64,000 bases of DNA from Planctomyces sp. SH-PL14 (GTDB lineage: Bacteria; Planctomycetota; Planctomycetia; Planctomycetales; Planctomycetaceae). The notes under the pieces were generated by a model that searched no databases, was not told the origin of the DNA, and saw only the letters and a list, made by a program, of their open reading frames with translations. A program made the translations under genes and the position numbers. The stretch is taken from assembly GCF_001610835.1 (NCBI RefSeq), contig NZ_CP011270.1, forward strand, positions 6,652,001 to 6,716,000, given 5' to 3'. This document shows, in pieces, positions 1-9,510 of the stretch (position 1 is the stretch's first letter; each line of letters begins with the position of its first letter).

Positions 1-220
1 AATAGCCCGCGTCCGCCAGGTGCTTCCGGACGACGCGGACGTTCAGCTCCTCGTCGTCGATGATCGCGATCCGCGCGTTCTTGACGTTGACCGAGCGGCG
101 GTGCGCGAACAGGTCGAACGGTCGCGGCTGCGAACCTCCCCCGGTCCGCGGGACCGCGGGTGCGGGGGCCGGAGTCGGGTCGGTGGGGATGTGATCGAGC
201 GGGGAGATCGAGGACAGCAT
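1..220 (-). CDS. Response regulator, N-terminal part of receiver domain (cut by window edge)
   Basis: Reading leftwards from an ATG at 220, a Pro-rich N-terminus of about 45 residues leads into the start of a receiver domain, with the hydrophobic strand and acidic pair AIIDDEELN that normally binds Mg2+ near the phospho-acceptor Asp. The Asp itself and any output domain lie outside the window. The gene is on the same strand as, and 147 bp downstream of, the hybrid histidine kinase, so the two probably form one two-component operon. Whether the output is DNA-binding, enzymatic or a stand-alone receiver cannot be seen. A GGGAGG lies rather far (about 21 nt) upstream of the ATG, so the start is only probable. 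Confidence 0.75.
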   Translation of the reverse strand, partial: MLSSISPLDHIPTDPTPAPAPAVPRTGGGSQPRPFDLFAHRRSVNVKNARIAIIDDEELNVRVVRKHLADAGY

Positions 221-367
221 GAGGCGTTTCCGATGGGACAGCCTCCCTGCCTTCTTCAACTGATAGGTCACTCGCCGCGTGCCGCGTGGCGATTTCTCAA
301 CGGAACGTCCGAATCCCCGGAACCGGATGGAGCGGTCGCAGCGGTTGTGCCGCCGTCTCCGACGGCG

Positions 368-3109
368 TCAGGCGGAAATCTCGACCCGTCCGAGGAGCTC
401 GCCGATGGCCTGGATCGCCTGAGCGGCTGCCTGGGGATTCTTCTCCTGGGCAGCCCGCTCCAGATCCCGGGCTGGCGTGGTGAATTCGGGGAACCCTACG
501 GTTCCGCCCGCCCCTTTGAGCCAATGCCCCCGCCGGGCGAGGGATTCGAGCCCGCCCGGATGCAGGTCCGCGATCATCAGCCGGTGCTCGTCCCGGAGCT
601 TGCCGACGAACTGCTCGACGATCGACCGGAATTCCGGGTCGCTCATTGGCAGACGCGAGGTGATCGGACCCTCTTTGCGGAGGGGGGGCGGCGCCGGTGG
701 GGCAGGGAGGGGGCCGCCGCGGGTGCGGGCCGCCTCCAGGAGACGGAGGGAGGGGCGGGTGAACTCCCGGCCGGTCTCGTCCGGCACGGGAAGGGGTGAG
801 TACGCTGCCGTCGCGGGAGCAGCGACGGGAGCGGTGGGGGCGGTGGAGAGGGGAGGCTGGACGGTCCGGATCTCCCGGTGAGGGAACGGGGCGGACAGAA
901 TGCCGCTTTCCGAGGCGGTCCGGGGGCCGGTACCGCGGGAGGAAGCTGCCGGCTCCTGGGGGGCCGCTGCCGGGGCGGGGAGGCTCGCCGGTTCCGCCGG
1001 TTCTTCGGCCCGCCCGACGATGTTGGCGATCCGGCCGAGCAGGACGTCGATGTCGACCGGCTTCGTCAGGAAGTCAGAGCATCCGGCCTCCAGGCACTTC
1101 TCGTCGTCCCCGGTCATGGCGTGCCCGGTGAGGGCGATGATCGGCTTGCGGAAGTTGTGGTCGCGGAGTTCGCGCGTCGCCGTGTATCCGTCCTTGACCG
1201 GCATCTGCATGTCCATCAGGACGACGTCGAAGTCCCGGAGGGAGACGATGTCGACTGCCTCCTGCCCGTTGATCGCCTGCTCCACCGTGGCTCCGGCCCG
1301 CTTGAGGACCAGGCAGAGGAGGCGGCGGTTCGCCTCGCCGTCGTCGACCACCAGGATCCGGCACTTTCGCAGCCGGATCGACACGGGATTGGTGTTGCGG
1401 TTCTGCTGGCGGTTCCGGATCTCGACCAGCGCCTCGTCCGCCGTCGTGAGCCGGAACCCCTTGGTGTTTCCGGTCGGAATCCGCAGCGAAAACGTGCTCC
1501 CCTCGCCGGGCTGGCTGGTGACGACGATGTCACCCCCCATCGCCCGCGCGTACCGCCGGCTGATGACGAGCCCCAGTCCCGTCCCGCCGAATTTTCGCGT
1601 CACGGTCGAGTCCGCCTGAACGAACGCCTCGAACAGACCCGCGACGACGCTCTCGGACATCCCGACGCCGGAATCGGTGACGTCGACCCGCAGGATCGGA
1701 GCTTTCCCTTTCTCCGCCTCGTAGGACGAGACGACCGTCACGCCCCCCTTCTCGGTGAACTTCACCGCGTTCCCGACGAGGTTCATGAGGATCTGCCGCA
1801 GCCGCGTCGGGTCGGACTGGATCCCTTCCGGGATCGGCGCGGCGGAGCTGTACTGGAGCGTGATCGCCTTCTCGCGGGCGTTGACCCCCAGGACGTTCAC
1901 GACGTCGAACAGGATCTCGTGCGGATGGGTCTCGAGCGTCTCGATCTGGAGGTGTCCCGCCTCAATCTTCGAGAGGTCGAGGACGTCGTTGATGAGCCCC
2001 AGGAGGTGCGTGCCGCTGGAGTGGATCGTGTTGAGGTATTCGACGGCGTGCTGCCGCGACTCCGCCAGCCCCCGCCGGAGGACGTCCGTGAAGCCCAGGA
2101 TGGCGTTCATCGGCGTGCGGATCTCATGGCTGATGTTGGCCAGGAACTCGCTCTTGGTCCGGCTCGCCTGTTCGGCGGCATCGCGGGCGGCGCTCAGGTC
2201 CAGCTTGTACTGCTCGAACAGGGAGATGTCGTCGAACGAGGCGATCTGGCCGGCGAACGCCCCCCCCTCGGAATAGAGAGGAGAGGCCGTCACCCGCAGC
2301 ACGAGTGTCCGGCCGTCGATGTTCCGCAGGTGGAGGGTGGCGTTCTCGACCCGGCACTCGTCGTGGATCACCACGGTCCAGGGGGGCTTGAAGTCGTCCT
2401 TCGGAGGGAGGATCCACGGCAGGATCTCGGGCCGCTTCCCCGTCAGCAGTTCGAGCGGCTTGTTGACCAGCCCGCAGAACGCGGAGTTGGCGTACTGGAT
2501 CTGTCCGCCCGCGTCGAGGACCAGCACCCCTTCGGACAGCCCCTCCAGGAGCCGCCGCATCTTGCCGGGGACGAGCGAGTCGGTCAGGGCGGCCGAGTCC
2601 GCCAGGGCCATTCCGGTCCGGAAGATCTGGTACAGGACGAGGAACAGGATGGCCGCCGCCCCGACCCAGATCGAAACCAGCCGCAGGGAGGGGACGATGC
2701 GGGGGATCGGATGCATCCGCAGGTCGAGCGTCCCCCACCGCTGCTGGCCCTGGAACAGGGGGACCTCCAGATGCTGCTCGGGGTCGGCGAATCCCGTGTC
2801 CCAGTCCTGGTGGGTTGCCGACGTGATCGCCGGCTGCTCCCCTTCGGGAATGAGCCGGACCGACGCGATCTCCGGATGGATCTCCGGCAGCAGTTCGATC
2901 GTCCGCTGGAGCGTCTCGTTGTCCCCGCGCGTCAGGAGGACCGAGGCGTTCGAGGCGATGACGTGCGCCAGGTTGGAGCGTTCCCGGACGATCGAAATCA
3001 TCCGGTTTTCCGTCAGCCAGTGCGTCGAGAGCACGCCGGAGACGCACAGCGCGATGAACGAGACCTGCAGGGCTCGACGTCCGCGAGCGGTCCGGACGTG
3101 CGGGGACAT
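368..3109 (-). CDS. Membrane-bound hybrid sensor histidine kinase (PAS-HisKA-HATPase-REC-Hpt)
   Basis: A 913-residue phosphorelay protein. Visible in order: a transmembrane helix (about 13-31), a periplasmic sensor region, a second helix (about 145-164), a PAS-like domain (about 185-300), a HisKA box with H328 in SHEIRTP, and an HATPase with N447, DSGVGM (479-484) and GGTGLGL (508-514). A receiver domain follows with D633 in LMDMQMP, then a Pro/Ala linker and a C-terminal Hpt domain with H862 in HWLKGAGG. All four relay residues are intact, so a full His-Asp-His relay is possible, with the downstream response regulator as probable final receiver. The start is supported by GGAG six bases before the ATG. 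The signal sensed is unknown. Confidence 0.93.
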   Translation of the reverse strand: MSPHVRTARGRRALQVSFIALCVSGVLSTHWLTENRMISIVRERSNLAHVIASNASVLLTRGDNETLQRTIELLPEIHPEIASVRLIPEGEQPAITSATHQDWDTGFADPEQHLEVPLFQGQQRWGTLDLRMHPIPRIVPSLRLVSIWVGAAAILFLVLYQIFRTGMALADSAALTDSLVPGKMRRLLEGLSEGVLVLDAGGQIQYANSAFCGLVNKPLELLTGKRPEILPWILPPKDDFKPPWTVVIHDECRVENATLHLRNIDGRTLVLRVTASPLYSEGGAFAGQIASFDDISLFEQYKLDLSAARDAAEQASRTKSEFLANISHEIRTPMNAILGFTDVLRRGLAESRQHAVEYLNTIHSSGTHLLGLINDVLDLSKIEAGHLQIETLETHPHEILFDVVNVLGVNAREKAITLQYSSAAPIPEGIQSDPTRLRQILMNLVGNAVKFTEKGGVTVVSSYEAEKGKAPILRVDVTDSGVGMSESVVAGLFEAFVQADSTVTRKFGGTGLGLVISRRYARAMGGDIVVTSQPGEGSTFSLRIPTGNTKGFRLTTADEALVEIRNRQQNRNTNPVSIRLRKCRILVVDDGEANRRLLCLVLKRAGATVEQAINGQEAVDIVSLRDFDVVLMDMQMPVKDGYTATRELRDHNFRKPIIALTGHAMTGDDEKCLEAGCSDFLTKPVDIDVLLGRIANIVGRAEEPAEPASLPAPAAAPQEPAASSRGTGPRTASESGILSAPFPHREIRTVQPPLSTAPTAPVAAPATAAYSPLPVPDETGREFTRPSLRLLEAARTRGGPLPAPPAPPPLRKEGPITSRLPMSDPEFRSIVEQFVGKLRDEHRLMIADLHPGGLESLARRGHWLKGAGGTVGFPEFTTPARDLERAAQEKNPQAAAQAIQAIGELLGRVEISA

Positions 3110-3579
3110 GGGGGCTCCGAGGCGGCAGGGAGGCGGGGGACCGGGCGAAACGGGACCGGGAATCAGGGACGAGGCGCGGGAGTAGGCTCCGCACGCGCCC
3201 TGTTGAAGATCGGCAGGGGGGGAGGGAGGAGTTGGCGCGATGCGGGATTGTCGCCCGGTCGGGCTGCGGATGAGGACGCGGATAGGGGATATGCCGTGAC
3301 CAGCCAGCGGGAGGACCCTTCGGATTGCGGCGACCCTGACGGTCGTACGGCGGGCTGCGGTCGGGATTGGCCTCTTCGACGCGGTCGAGAAGGATTTCCT
3401 TCAGTCGGGCGGTGCGGGGGAGGCCGTGAACAGTTTGCCCAGACTCTCTGGAATCGAGTTTTCTGCCGATTGGACCTCGCGGGCCGGAACGAGCATGGGC
3501 CGGCCCGCGAGGCCCGTCCGATGTGACGAAGGGCTGGCCCGCACGCACCCGGCGGGCCGGAAGTCTCGGGAGAGTGGAC
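3110..3579. other. Divergent intergenic region between kinase and adaptor gene
   Basis: No convincing coding sequence. The open frames crossing it are long shadows of the kinase gene. It separates two divergent genes and must carry both promoters, but no clear -35/-10 pair was recognised. Confidence 0.4.
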
Positions 3580-4329
3580 TTGAAACCGACCTACTCATGG
3601 CTGGCGACCGCCTGGCTCGTCGCGTTCAGCGCGGCCTCCCTTTCCGCGGGAGAGTTTGTCGGGGTGTTCGAGTCGCCGAGCGAGGTATCGCTCCGGTTCG
3701 CTCAGGCCGGCCGGATCGGCTCGGTCGCGGTGTCGGCCGGCGATCAGGTCGCGACCGGTCAGATCCTGGCGACGCTGGAATCGGACTCGGATGCGGCGTG
3801 GGCCCGCATCCAGCAGGCGCGGCAGGAAGCCGCGGACCTGTGGAGCGCGGCGGCGGCTCGCTCGGCCGCCGGACAGGAAGCCCGGGACCGCGAACTCCGG
3901 TTTCGCGAGCTCGATCTCGAATTCCGTCGGCTGCAGGCCACCCGTGAAGCCCTCCTGATTCGGGCTCCGACCGGAGGCGTCGTGACGAAGATCCAGTTCC
4001 AGAGGGGAGCGGACATCCTCCCGGGGGGACCGGCCGTCGTGACTCTGCAGCCGATCAACGCTCTGTTCGTCTCCGTGGCGATTCCCGCGACGGATGCGGC
4101 CCGGCTGGCGCCGGGAGCGGGCGTCCGGATCCAGGCGGGGCAGCCATCGCAGTCCGGGGAAGGCGTGGTCTTTCGGCTCGATTCCCACGGTCCGTCGCCG
4201 CGGGCCCTGATTCGCGTCGAAAACAACCAGCAGCAGTTCGTCCCCGGCCAGACGTGTCGCGTGTCGACCTCAGCCGCGGGGGCCCCGACGCAGATCGCCG
4301 AAATCGACGATTTCACTCCGGTCCGCTAG
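3580..4329 (+). CDS. HlyD/RND-type periplasmic adaptor (membrane fusion) protein
   Basis: About 249 residues. An N-terminal signal-like hydrophobic stretch is followed by a first lipoyl-like half-motif (AGDQVATGQILATLE), an Arg/Ala-rich alpha-hairpin coiled coil with repeated RELRF-type heptads, a second lipoyl half (LIRAPTGGVVTKI) and a short beta-barrel domain. Known members link an inner-membrane pump to an outer-membrane channel. No pump gene is adjacent, so the partner is elsewhere, or the protein works in another envelope system. Start choice: TTG at 3580 has GGGAGA six bases upstream and gives a clean signal peptide; GTG 3574 and an upstream start at 3523 are alternatives. It is shorter than typical adaptors (about 350-400 residues). 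Confidence 0.7.
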   Translation: MKPTYSWLATAWLVAFSAASLSAGEFVGVFESPSEVSLRFAQAGRIGSVAVSAGDQVATGQILATLESDSDAAWARIQQARQEAADLWSAAAARSAAGQEARDRELRFRELDLEFRRLQATREALLIRAPTGGVVTKIQFQRGADILPGGPAVVTLQPINALFVSVAIPATDAARLAPGAGVRIQAGQPSQSGEGVVFRLDSHGPSPRALIRVENNQQQFVPGQTCRVSTSAAGAPTQIAEIDDFTPVR

Positions 4330-5100
4330 ACCGCTTTCACGGCGGCGAGCATCTCGGGGGGCCGTTTCGGACGGACAACCCGGTCTGAGGCCCAAACCCG
4401 GCGGCACATCCGTCTGGAATCGGGCCCGAGGCCCTTTCCGACGTCGACGGCAGGGGGCTCACCCGTTCTCAGGCGGACCGGCTCCGCTGATGGTTCCGAC
4501 GGGCGGGGACCGTCGGATTCTGGAGCGGGCTTTCGGGCGTTCGCCGCGTGGCGCTCTGCCCCGCTTTCTTTCCGAAGGCACCGGAATTCCCTTTAACGGA
4601 ACGACACATTTTGATGGAATGTCCTGTTCATGGGAAGGATCACAAACTTTTCATCGCGTTGTAAGTGGCTTTTGGGTAACGCGTTGTGGAAAAGCTGTTC
4701 GTGCATGACCCCACAAGGTCATTGACGACCTCGAATCAGTGAATGATAATCCGGCCGGTCGCACACGATCCTTCGAACGCTCAGGTTCGCCAATGTCCCG
4801 CAGCCTTGTTTCCCATTCCGTATCCTTTCTGACGGATGGCTGCTGTCGAGCCTGATGGTTCGAAACGTAAGTTTCGTCCGTTGCCACCCATCCCTTCTGG
4901 CAACGGTTTTCAATCAGAACACGCCAATTCGGAAAACTGGAGTCGTCCTCACTTCGAGGGCCCGCTCACGGTGTTTTTGTTGGCGCTGAAAGATCCGACC
5001 TTTGGACGAAGAACTTCCGCACAAAGCGGACTCCATATTCCCAGCCGAGACTGGTTCGGACGACCCGTTTCCGGCGCCCTCTTCTCAGAACGAGAGTGAC
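4330..5100. other. Gene-less, locally AT-richer stretch before the ArsR-type regulator
   Basis: About 770 bases without a credible gene; small open frames (4490-4708, 4836-5099) lack ribosome sites and protein-like composition. The part around 4590-4760 is clearly richer in A/T than its surroundings and probably holds the promoter and 5' leader of the regulator gene. A single near-match to a DnaA box (TGTGGAAAA near 4685) is not enough to call an origin. Confidence 0.4.
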
Positions 5101-5493
5101 ATGAATTCTGCCGTGTTGGATGCACAGTTGGCCAAGGCGACGGCCACCCAGATTCCCGAGCTGTCGGATAAGCTCGAGAAGGACCTTGTGCAGGTCTTCA
5201 AGCTGATGGCGGACGAAACCCGCCTCAAGATCCTCATGTATCTGATCCGCGAAGGCGAGCTGCACGTCTCGGCTCTCTGCGAGCGGCTCAACCAGAGCCA
5301 GCCGGCCGTCAGCCACCACCTCGCCCTGCTGCGGGTGGCCGGTTTGATCGAGCCCCGCCGCGACGGCAAGCACAACTTCTACTCGGTCCAGAAGAACAAA
5401 TTCCACGAGATCGTGGCTCAGGTCTTCGAGAACTTCTCCGGCGAGAACCAGTCGGTGAAGTTCGAAGAGTTCACGATCAGCCAGAAGAGCTAG
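5101..5493 (+). CDS. ArsR-family winged-helix transcriptional regulator
   Basis: A 130-residue protein with a typical ArsR/SmtB winged helix: an opening helix (LVQVFKLMADETRLKIL), a recognition region (CERLNQSQPAVSHHLALLR) and a wing (GLIEPRRDGKHNFYS). Such proteins are dimeric repressors, often released by metals, but the single Cys (in LCERL) does not form the classical CxC metal site, so the inducer is unclear and may not be a metal. ATG 5101 was preferred over an in-frame TTG at 5002 because the latter would add 33 low-complexity residues. The gene stands alone and is followed directly by a strong terminator. Confidence 0.88.
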   Translation: MNSAVLDAQLAKATATQIPELSDKLEKDLVQVFKLMADETRLKILMYLIREGELHVSALCERLNQSQPAVSHHLALLRVAGLIEPRRDGKHNFYSVQKNKFHEIVAQVFENFSGENQSVKFEEFTISQKS

Positions 5494-5520
5494 ATCTTCG
5501 GCGACCGCTGCTGGACTCGA

Positions 5521-5549
5521 CGCCCGACGCAAGTCGGGCGTTTTTTTTG
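5521..5549 (+). terminator. Rho-independent terminator of the ArsR-type gene
   Basis: Perfect stem CGCCCGAC / GTCGGGCG around a GCAA tetraloop, followed by eight T residues, starting 27 bases after the stop codon. Confidence 0.95.
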
Positions 5550-5570
5550 TAGCCACGTCGTTCCGGCTTT

Positions 5571-5903
5571 CTTGAACCGCGTCCTTGCCGGCACGGCGTG
5601 ATAGCTCAGACCCAACGTGCTACGGCAGCCGGGGTCAAGGGGGCAACCCCTTGCCGCCGGAGGCGCTTCCATGAGGAACCGTGGGGCACAACGGGCGTCC
5701 CTTTTGTGGTACCCGCGTTGAATCACACTGCTGGCTTTGCAATCCCCGCGGGTTGGTGAGGGGGCATACGGCACGGTGTCCGCGTTTGGACACGATCTCC
5801 TTCAGATATCTTTCGACGGCCAGGCCTCCGGCGGGCAAAGGGGGCCAAGAAAACAAGACAGGCCCCTCTGCACTCCCCACCAGGGGTTACCCCTGGACCC
5901 CGG
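5571..5903 (-). repeat. 330-bp structured intergenic element, copy 1
   Basis: Full copy in reverse orientation, with its L end (CCGGGGTCCAGGGG) 24 bases beyond the pepT stop codon, so a pepT transcript would read it L to R. The L-side hairpin carries the long alternative loop (CTGTCTTGTTTTCTTG type); the R-side hairpin has a short loop. The boxes GCCTCCGGCGGGCAA and TTGCCGCCGGAGGC and the central GTGTCC/GGACAC hairpin are present. Confidence 0.93.
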
Positions 5904-5926
5904 CGAATATGACCGGAGCGAGATGG

Positions 5927-7153
5927 CTACTCGGCCCAGGCAATCGCAAGCTGAACCAGAACGTCGACCGCCTTCTGCATCTCCTCCAGGCTCGTCCACT
6001 CGAGCGGCGAATGAGGATTGTGCTGCCCGGACGAGAGGTTCGGCGTCGGCAAACCCGCTTCGGTCATCAACGCTCCATCCGTCCCGCCGCGGATGATGTC
6101 GAGCCGCGGCTCCTGGCCCGTGCGGCGGACCGCCTCAATCGCCTTCGCCAGAGCCCGCGGCTCCTTCTGCAGCCCATCCCGCATGTTCCGGTACTGCCGC
6201 CGAATCTCGACATCGATCCGACAACGCGGCTCCTGCTTCATGAGCTCCGCCGCGATCCCGGAGAGCAGGTTGGCGTGGTCCTTCAGCTTCTCGGTCTCGA
6301 AGTCCCGGAGGATGATCCGCGCCGACGCCTGCGCCACCCCTCCTTCAATGTGATAAGGATGGAGAAACCCGTCCCGGCCATCGGTCGACTCCGGAGAGAG
6401 GACCTCCCGCGGGAGACGGTCGAGGAACTGGCTGAGCAGCCGGATGGCGTTGACCAGCACTCCCTTGCCGACCGAGGGATGGGTGTTCCTCCCGTGGACA
6501 GTGACGATCGCCAGGTCGGCCGAGAACGTCTCGTAGTCGATCCGCCCCATGCCGCCGGAGTCGAGGGTGTAACCGCACACTCCGCCGAGCTTCTGGAAGT
6601 CGAGCCCTTCGATCCCCCGGCCGATCTCCTCATCGACCGTGAAGCAGACCCGGACCGGCCCATGCGGGATTTCGGAGTGGGCCATGAGGTGCGCGGCGGC
6701 GCTCATGATCTCCGCCACCCCCGCCTTGTCATCGGACCCCAGCAGCGTGGTGCCGTCGGTCGTGATGATCGTCCCGCCGATGAGCTTCTTGAGCGACGGA
6801 TTCTCCGCCACGGTCAGGATCTTCGTCGGGTCGCCCGGCAGGACGAGGTCTCCTCCGGCGTAGTTCCGATGCACGATCGGTTTCACGTTCGTGCCCGAGT
6901 ATTCGGGCGACGTGTCGACATGGGAGTTCCACACGATCATCGGCGCGTCGTGCGGGACGTTCGACGGAACAGTCGCCATCACGATCCCGCGCTCATCGCA
7001 CGAGACGTCGGCCAGACCCATCGCCCGACACTCGTCGGCGAGCATCCGGGACAACACGAGCTGCTTGGCAGTGCTCGGCGAAGTCGAGCTCGTTTCATCC
7101 GACTGCGTATCGATCTGGACGTACCGCAGGAAGCGTTCGAGGAGCGTGGACAT
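5927..7153 (-). CDS. pepT: Peptidase T (tripeptide aminopeptidase, M20B)
   Basis: A cytosolic zinc exopeptidase of 408 residues, the usual PepT length, that releases N-terminal residues from tripeptides. Metal-site motifs of the M20 family are visible: NSHVDTSPEYSG (His and the following Asp), LLGSDDKAG (bridging Asp), FTVDEEIGRG (general-base Glu and metal Glu) and a C-terminal IRGGTDGA with the PNLSSGQHNPHS segment carrying the last His ligand. The first residues (MSTLLERFLRYVQIDTQSD) match the conserved family start, fixing the ATG. Its 3' end abuts repeat copy 1; upstream lies frr in the same direction, 145 bp away. Confidence 0.95.
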   Translation of the reverse strand: MSTLLERFLRYVQIDTQSDETSSTSPSTAKQLVLSRMLADECRAMGLADVSCDERGIVMATVPSNVPHDAPMIVWNSHVDTSPEYSGTNVKPIVHRNYAGGDLVLPGDPTKILTVAENPSLKKLIGGTIITTDGTTLLGSDDKAGVAEIMSAAAHLMAHSEIPHGPVRVCFTVDEEIGRGIEGLDFQKLGGVCGYTLDSGGMGRIDYETFSADLAIVTVHGRNTHPSVGKGVLVNAIRLLSQFLDRLPREVLSPESTDGRDGFLHPYHIEGGVAQASARIILRDFETEKLKDHANLLSGIAAELMKQEPRCRIDVEIRRQYRNMRDGLQKEPRALAKAIEAVRRTGQEPRLDIIRGGTDGALMTEAGLPTPNLSSGQHNPHSPLEWTSLEEMQKAVDVLVQLAIAWAE

Positions 7154-7159
7154 GGTGAG

Positions 7160-7294
7160 TTTTCAGTTCTCAGTAATCAGTTGTCAGTCAGAGGGGCGGG
7201 GCAGAGTGAGACGAAGCCGGCCAGTTCTACGAAAAAGCCCGCGGAACGGATCCCGCGGGGCTGAGGTTTTACTGAGAACTGACGACTGACAACT
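7160..7294. repeat. Inverted pair of heptad (TTNTCAG-type) repeat arrays
   Basis: The pepT-frr spacer holds consecutive heptads TTTTCAG, TTCTCAG, TAATCAG, TTGTCAG (7160-7187) and, near 7272-7293, the reverse-complement units CTGAGAA, CTGACGA, CTGACAA. The two arrays face each other and could form a long imperfect hairpin in the frr-pepT transcript. Function unknown. Confidence 0.75.
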
Positions 7295-7298
7295 CCCC

Positions 7299-7856
7299 CT
7301 ACTCGTTCAGTTCCTTTTCCTTGTCCGTCGCGAAGCCGTTGACCTTGGTTTCGTAGGTCTTGGTCAGTTCCTGGACCTGTTCCTTGCCATCCTTCGCCTC
7401 GTCCTCGGTCATCGTCTTCTCTTTTTCCGCCGTCTCGACCGCCTTGTTGGCGTCGCGGCGGATGTTGCGGATGGCGACGCGGGCCTCTTCGGCCATCTTG
7501 TGGACCCGCTGGATCAGCTCCTTGCGGCGCTCGCCGGAGAGGGCGGGGACGTTGATCCGGACCATGCGGCCGTCGGACATCGGGGCCATCCCGGCGTCGC
7601 TCGACTGGATCCCCTTGACGATGTCCTGGAGCTGGGCGGCATTGAACGGGCGGATCACGATCTGCTGCGGCTCGGGACAGCTGATGTTCGCGATGTGCTT
7701 GAGCGGGGTCCACGTGCCGTACACTTCGACCTTGATCGAGTCGACGAGGCCCGGCGTGGCCCGGCCGGTGCGGAGACCCTGCAGCTGCGTCCGGTACACG
7801 TCGGTCGCCTTGTCCATACGTTCTTCGGCGTCGAACAGAATCTCTTCCAGCGTCAT
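7299..7856 (-). CDS. frr: Ribosome recycling factor
   Basis: 185 residues, the standard length. It has the family pattern of a three-helix bundle with an inserted beta/alpha domain: LRTGRATPGLVDSI near residue 30, VEVYGTWTPL, the IRPFN segment, and the highly conserved helix LSGERRKELIQRVHKMAEE with VAIRNIRRDAN. With EF-G it splits the post-termination 70S ribosome. In many bacteria frr follows pyrH; here nothing related precedes it and pepT follows, so the usual tsf-pyrH-frr context is broken. An ATG start and full N-terminal helix support the start. Confidence 0.97.
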   Translation of the reverse strand: MTLEEILFDAEERMDKATDVYRTQLQGLRTGRATPGLVDSIKVEVYGTWTPLKHIANISCPEPQQIVIRPFNAAQLQDIVKGIQSSDAGMAPMSDGRMVRINVPALSGERRKELIQRVHKMAEEARVAIRNIRRDANKAVETAEKEKTMTEDEAKDGKEQVQELTKTYETKVNGFATDKEKELNE

Positions 7857-8307
7857 GGCATCACTCGTTGGTCGGGAACAATTCGGTCACGCGCAGGGAG
7901 GTCGGCGACCGGGGTAGTCCGGATTCGTGGCGACGATATCCGAGAGACTCCTTATTGAGAAGACACGGGCCGGGGGCCCCTTCCCGAAATCCCGTTCCAG
8001 GCACTGCTTCCGTGGCGGCGCGAGGAATCGGCTCGGGGTGGAGCAGGGGACCGGAGGGGTTTTCGCTCGAGTGACTTCTTTTCGCCGAAAGGGCCGTTTT
8101 CATCTTCCCTTGAAGGAGCCCCGGAGCCGATTCCCCACAATAGGACCGAAGACCCCCGAGCGGCTTCGCCCGACGATCGCGGGGACGGTCCGACTCCACT
8201 CCGAATTCCGGACAAGAGGTCGCATCAACAAACGCCTCGCCCTCCCCGAATCGCCCCCCGCCTCTTAGAATCGGAAGTCCCTCCAACCCACGCCCAGCCC
8301 TCCCCCG
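7857..8307. other. Divergent intergenic region between frr and an alcohol dehydrogenase
   Basis: 450 bases with no credible coding sequence; the open frames seen are short or extensions of shadows. No clear promoter or hairpin was recognised, but promoters for both divergent genes are expected here. Confidence 0.4.
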
Positions 8308-9489
8308 ATGATCGAGCCCAACCTCCTCTCCTCGGAACTGGCACCCTTCGACTTCGACCCCCGGACCCGTGTCGTCTTCGGCCCGGGAACCCTCTCCCGT
8401 CTCGGTGAACTGGCCCGCGAAATCGGCGGTCACAGGGTTCTGCTGGTGACGGACGCGGGGCTCAAGAAGGCGGGGCACCAGGACCGGGCTGCGGGGCTGC
8501 TGCGGGAGGCCGATTTCGACGTGGCCGTTTTCGACGAGGTCCGTCCCAATCCGACAACGGCGGATGTCGACCGCGGGACCGCGTTCGCGAAAGAGAGGGG
8601 GGTCGACCTGATCGTCGGCCTCGGGGGCGGGAGCAGCATGGACGCCGCCAAGGGGATCAATTTTCTCCTGACGAACGGCGGGCGGATGCAGGACTACAAG
8701 GGGAACAACAAGGCGACCAGGCCGATGCTCCCCCTGATCGCGATCCCGACGACCTCCGGGACGGGCAGCGAGGCCCAGTCCTACGCAGTCATTGCGGACG
8801 CCGAGACGCACATGAAAATGGCGTGCGGCGACAAGAAGGCCGCGGCCCGCATCGCCATCCTGGATGCGGAGTTGACGGTCACGATGCCGGCGTCGGTCAC
8901 CGCGGCGACCGGGATCGACGCGATGAGCCATGCCCTCGAAAGCTACGTCTCGACGGCACGGAACCCGGTGTCGATGCTGGTGGCCCGCCGCGCCTGGAAT
9001 CTCCTGGCGCGAGCCTTCCCGATCGTGCTGACGAACCCGGATGACGTTGAGGCCCGCGGGGCGATGCTGCTCGGCGCCCATCTGGCCGGGATGGCGATCG
9101 AGAATTCGATGCTGGGGGCGACGCACGCCCTGGTGAACCCGCTCTCGGCCCACTTCGGAACGGTTCACGGTGTTGCGATCGGGATCATGCTCCCGCATGT
9201 CCTGCGGTTCAACAGTGAGCTCGTCGACCCGCACTACCAGGATCTCGCCTGGGACCTGGGAGTGGACGTCCCGCCCGGCGAAACGGGCGGTGAAGTCCTC
9301 GCCCGGGCGATCACGAGCTATGTCAAGGCGGCCGAGTCGCCGACGACCTTGTCCGCGTGCGGGGTGAATGGCGACCTCTTCTCCCAGATGGCGGGTGAAG
9401 CGTCGGAGCAGTGGACCGCCCGATTCAATCCGCGCGCGGTCGATGCACGGGCCCTCGAGCGTCTCTATCATGCGGCTTTTGACGCGTGA
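8308..9489 (+). CDS. Iron-containing (group III) alcohol dehydrogenase
   Basis: 393 residues, typical for the family, catalysing NAD(P)-linked alcohol/aldehyde interconversion in the cytosol. The N-terminal dinucleotide domain shows VDLIVGLGGGSSMDAAKG (GGGS near residue 110) and IPTTSGTGSEA; the C-terminal helical domain has the metal-ligand run DAMSHALESY and GATHALVNPLSAHFGTVHG, which supplies the Asp/His ligands. Substrate cannot be told from sequence. It stands at the head of a short run with the pseudouridine synthase 21 bases downstream, probably co-transcribed. Confidence 0.93.
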   Translation: MIEPNLLSSELAPFDFDPRTRVVFGPGTLSRLGELAREIGGHRVLLVTDAGLKKAGHQDRAAGLLREADFDVAVFDEVRPNPTTADVDRGTAFAKERGVDLIVGLGGGSSMDAAKGINFLLTNGGRMQDYKGNNKATRPMLPLIAIPTTSGTGSEAQSYAVIADAETHMKMACGDKKAAARIAILDAELTVTMPASVTAATGIDAMSHALESYVSTARNPVSMLVARRAWNLLARAFPIVLTNPDDVEARGAMLLGAHLAGMAIENSMLGATHALVNPLSAHFGTVHGVAIGIMLPHVLRFNSELVDPHYQDLAWDLGVDVPPGETGGEVLARAITSYVKAAESPTTLSACGVNGDLFSQMAGEASEQWTARFNPRAVDARALERLYHAAFDA

Positions 9490-9510
9490 GCGGCGACGGT
9501 GGCGGAGACC

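Noticed and set aside
878-3526. 882-residue open frame on the plus strand
   Set aside because: Antisense shadow of the hybrid kinase; high GC removes stops. Same reason for 7861-9687 (-), 12729-14363 (-), 15108-17801 (-), 18559-20307 (-), 24088-25332 (-), 33278-34900 (-), 40238-41971 (-), 45183-46742 (+) and 53797-56139 (+).
4590-4760. Possible replication origin (AT-richer stretch with TGTGGAAAA)
   Set aside because: Only one imperfect DnaA-box-like site and no dnaA, dnaN or gyrB nearby.
5635-5880. Small frames inside the 330-bp elements giving similar peptides (for example PPAARGRGPLDP)
   Set aside because: They recur only because the DNA repeats; frames shift between copies through indels and none has a consistent start, stop or ribosome site.
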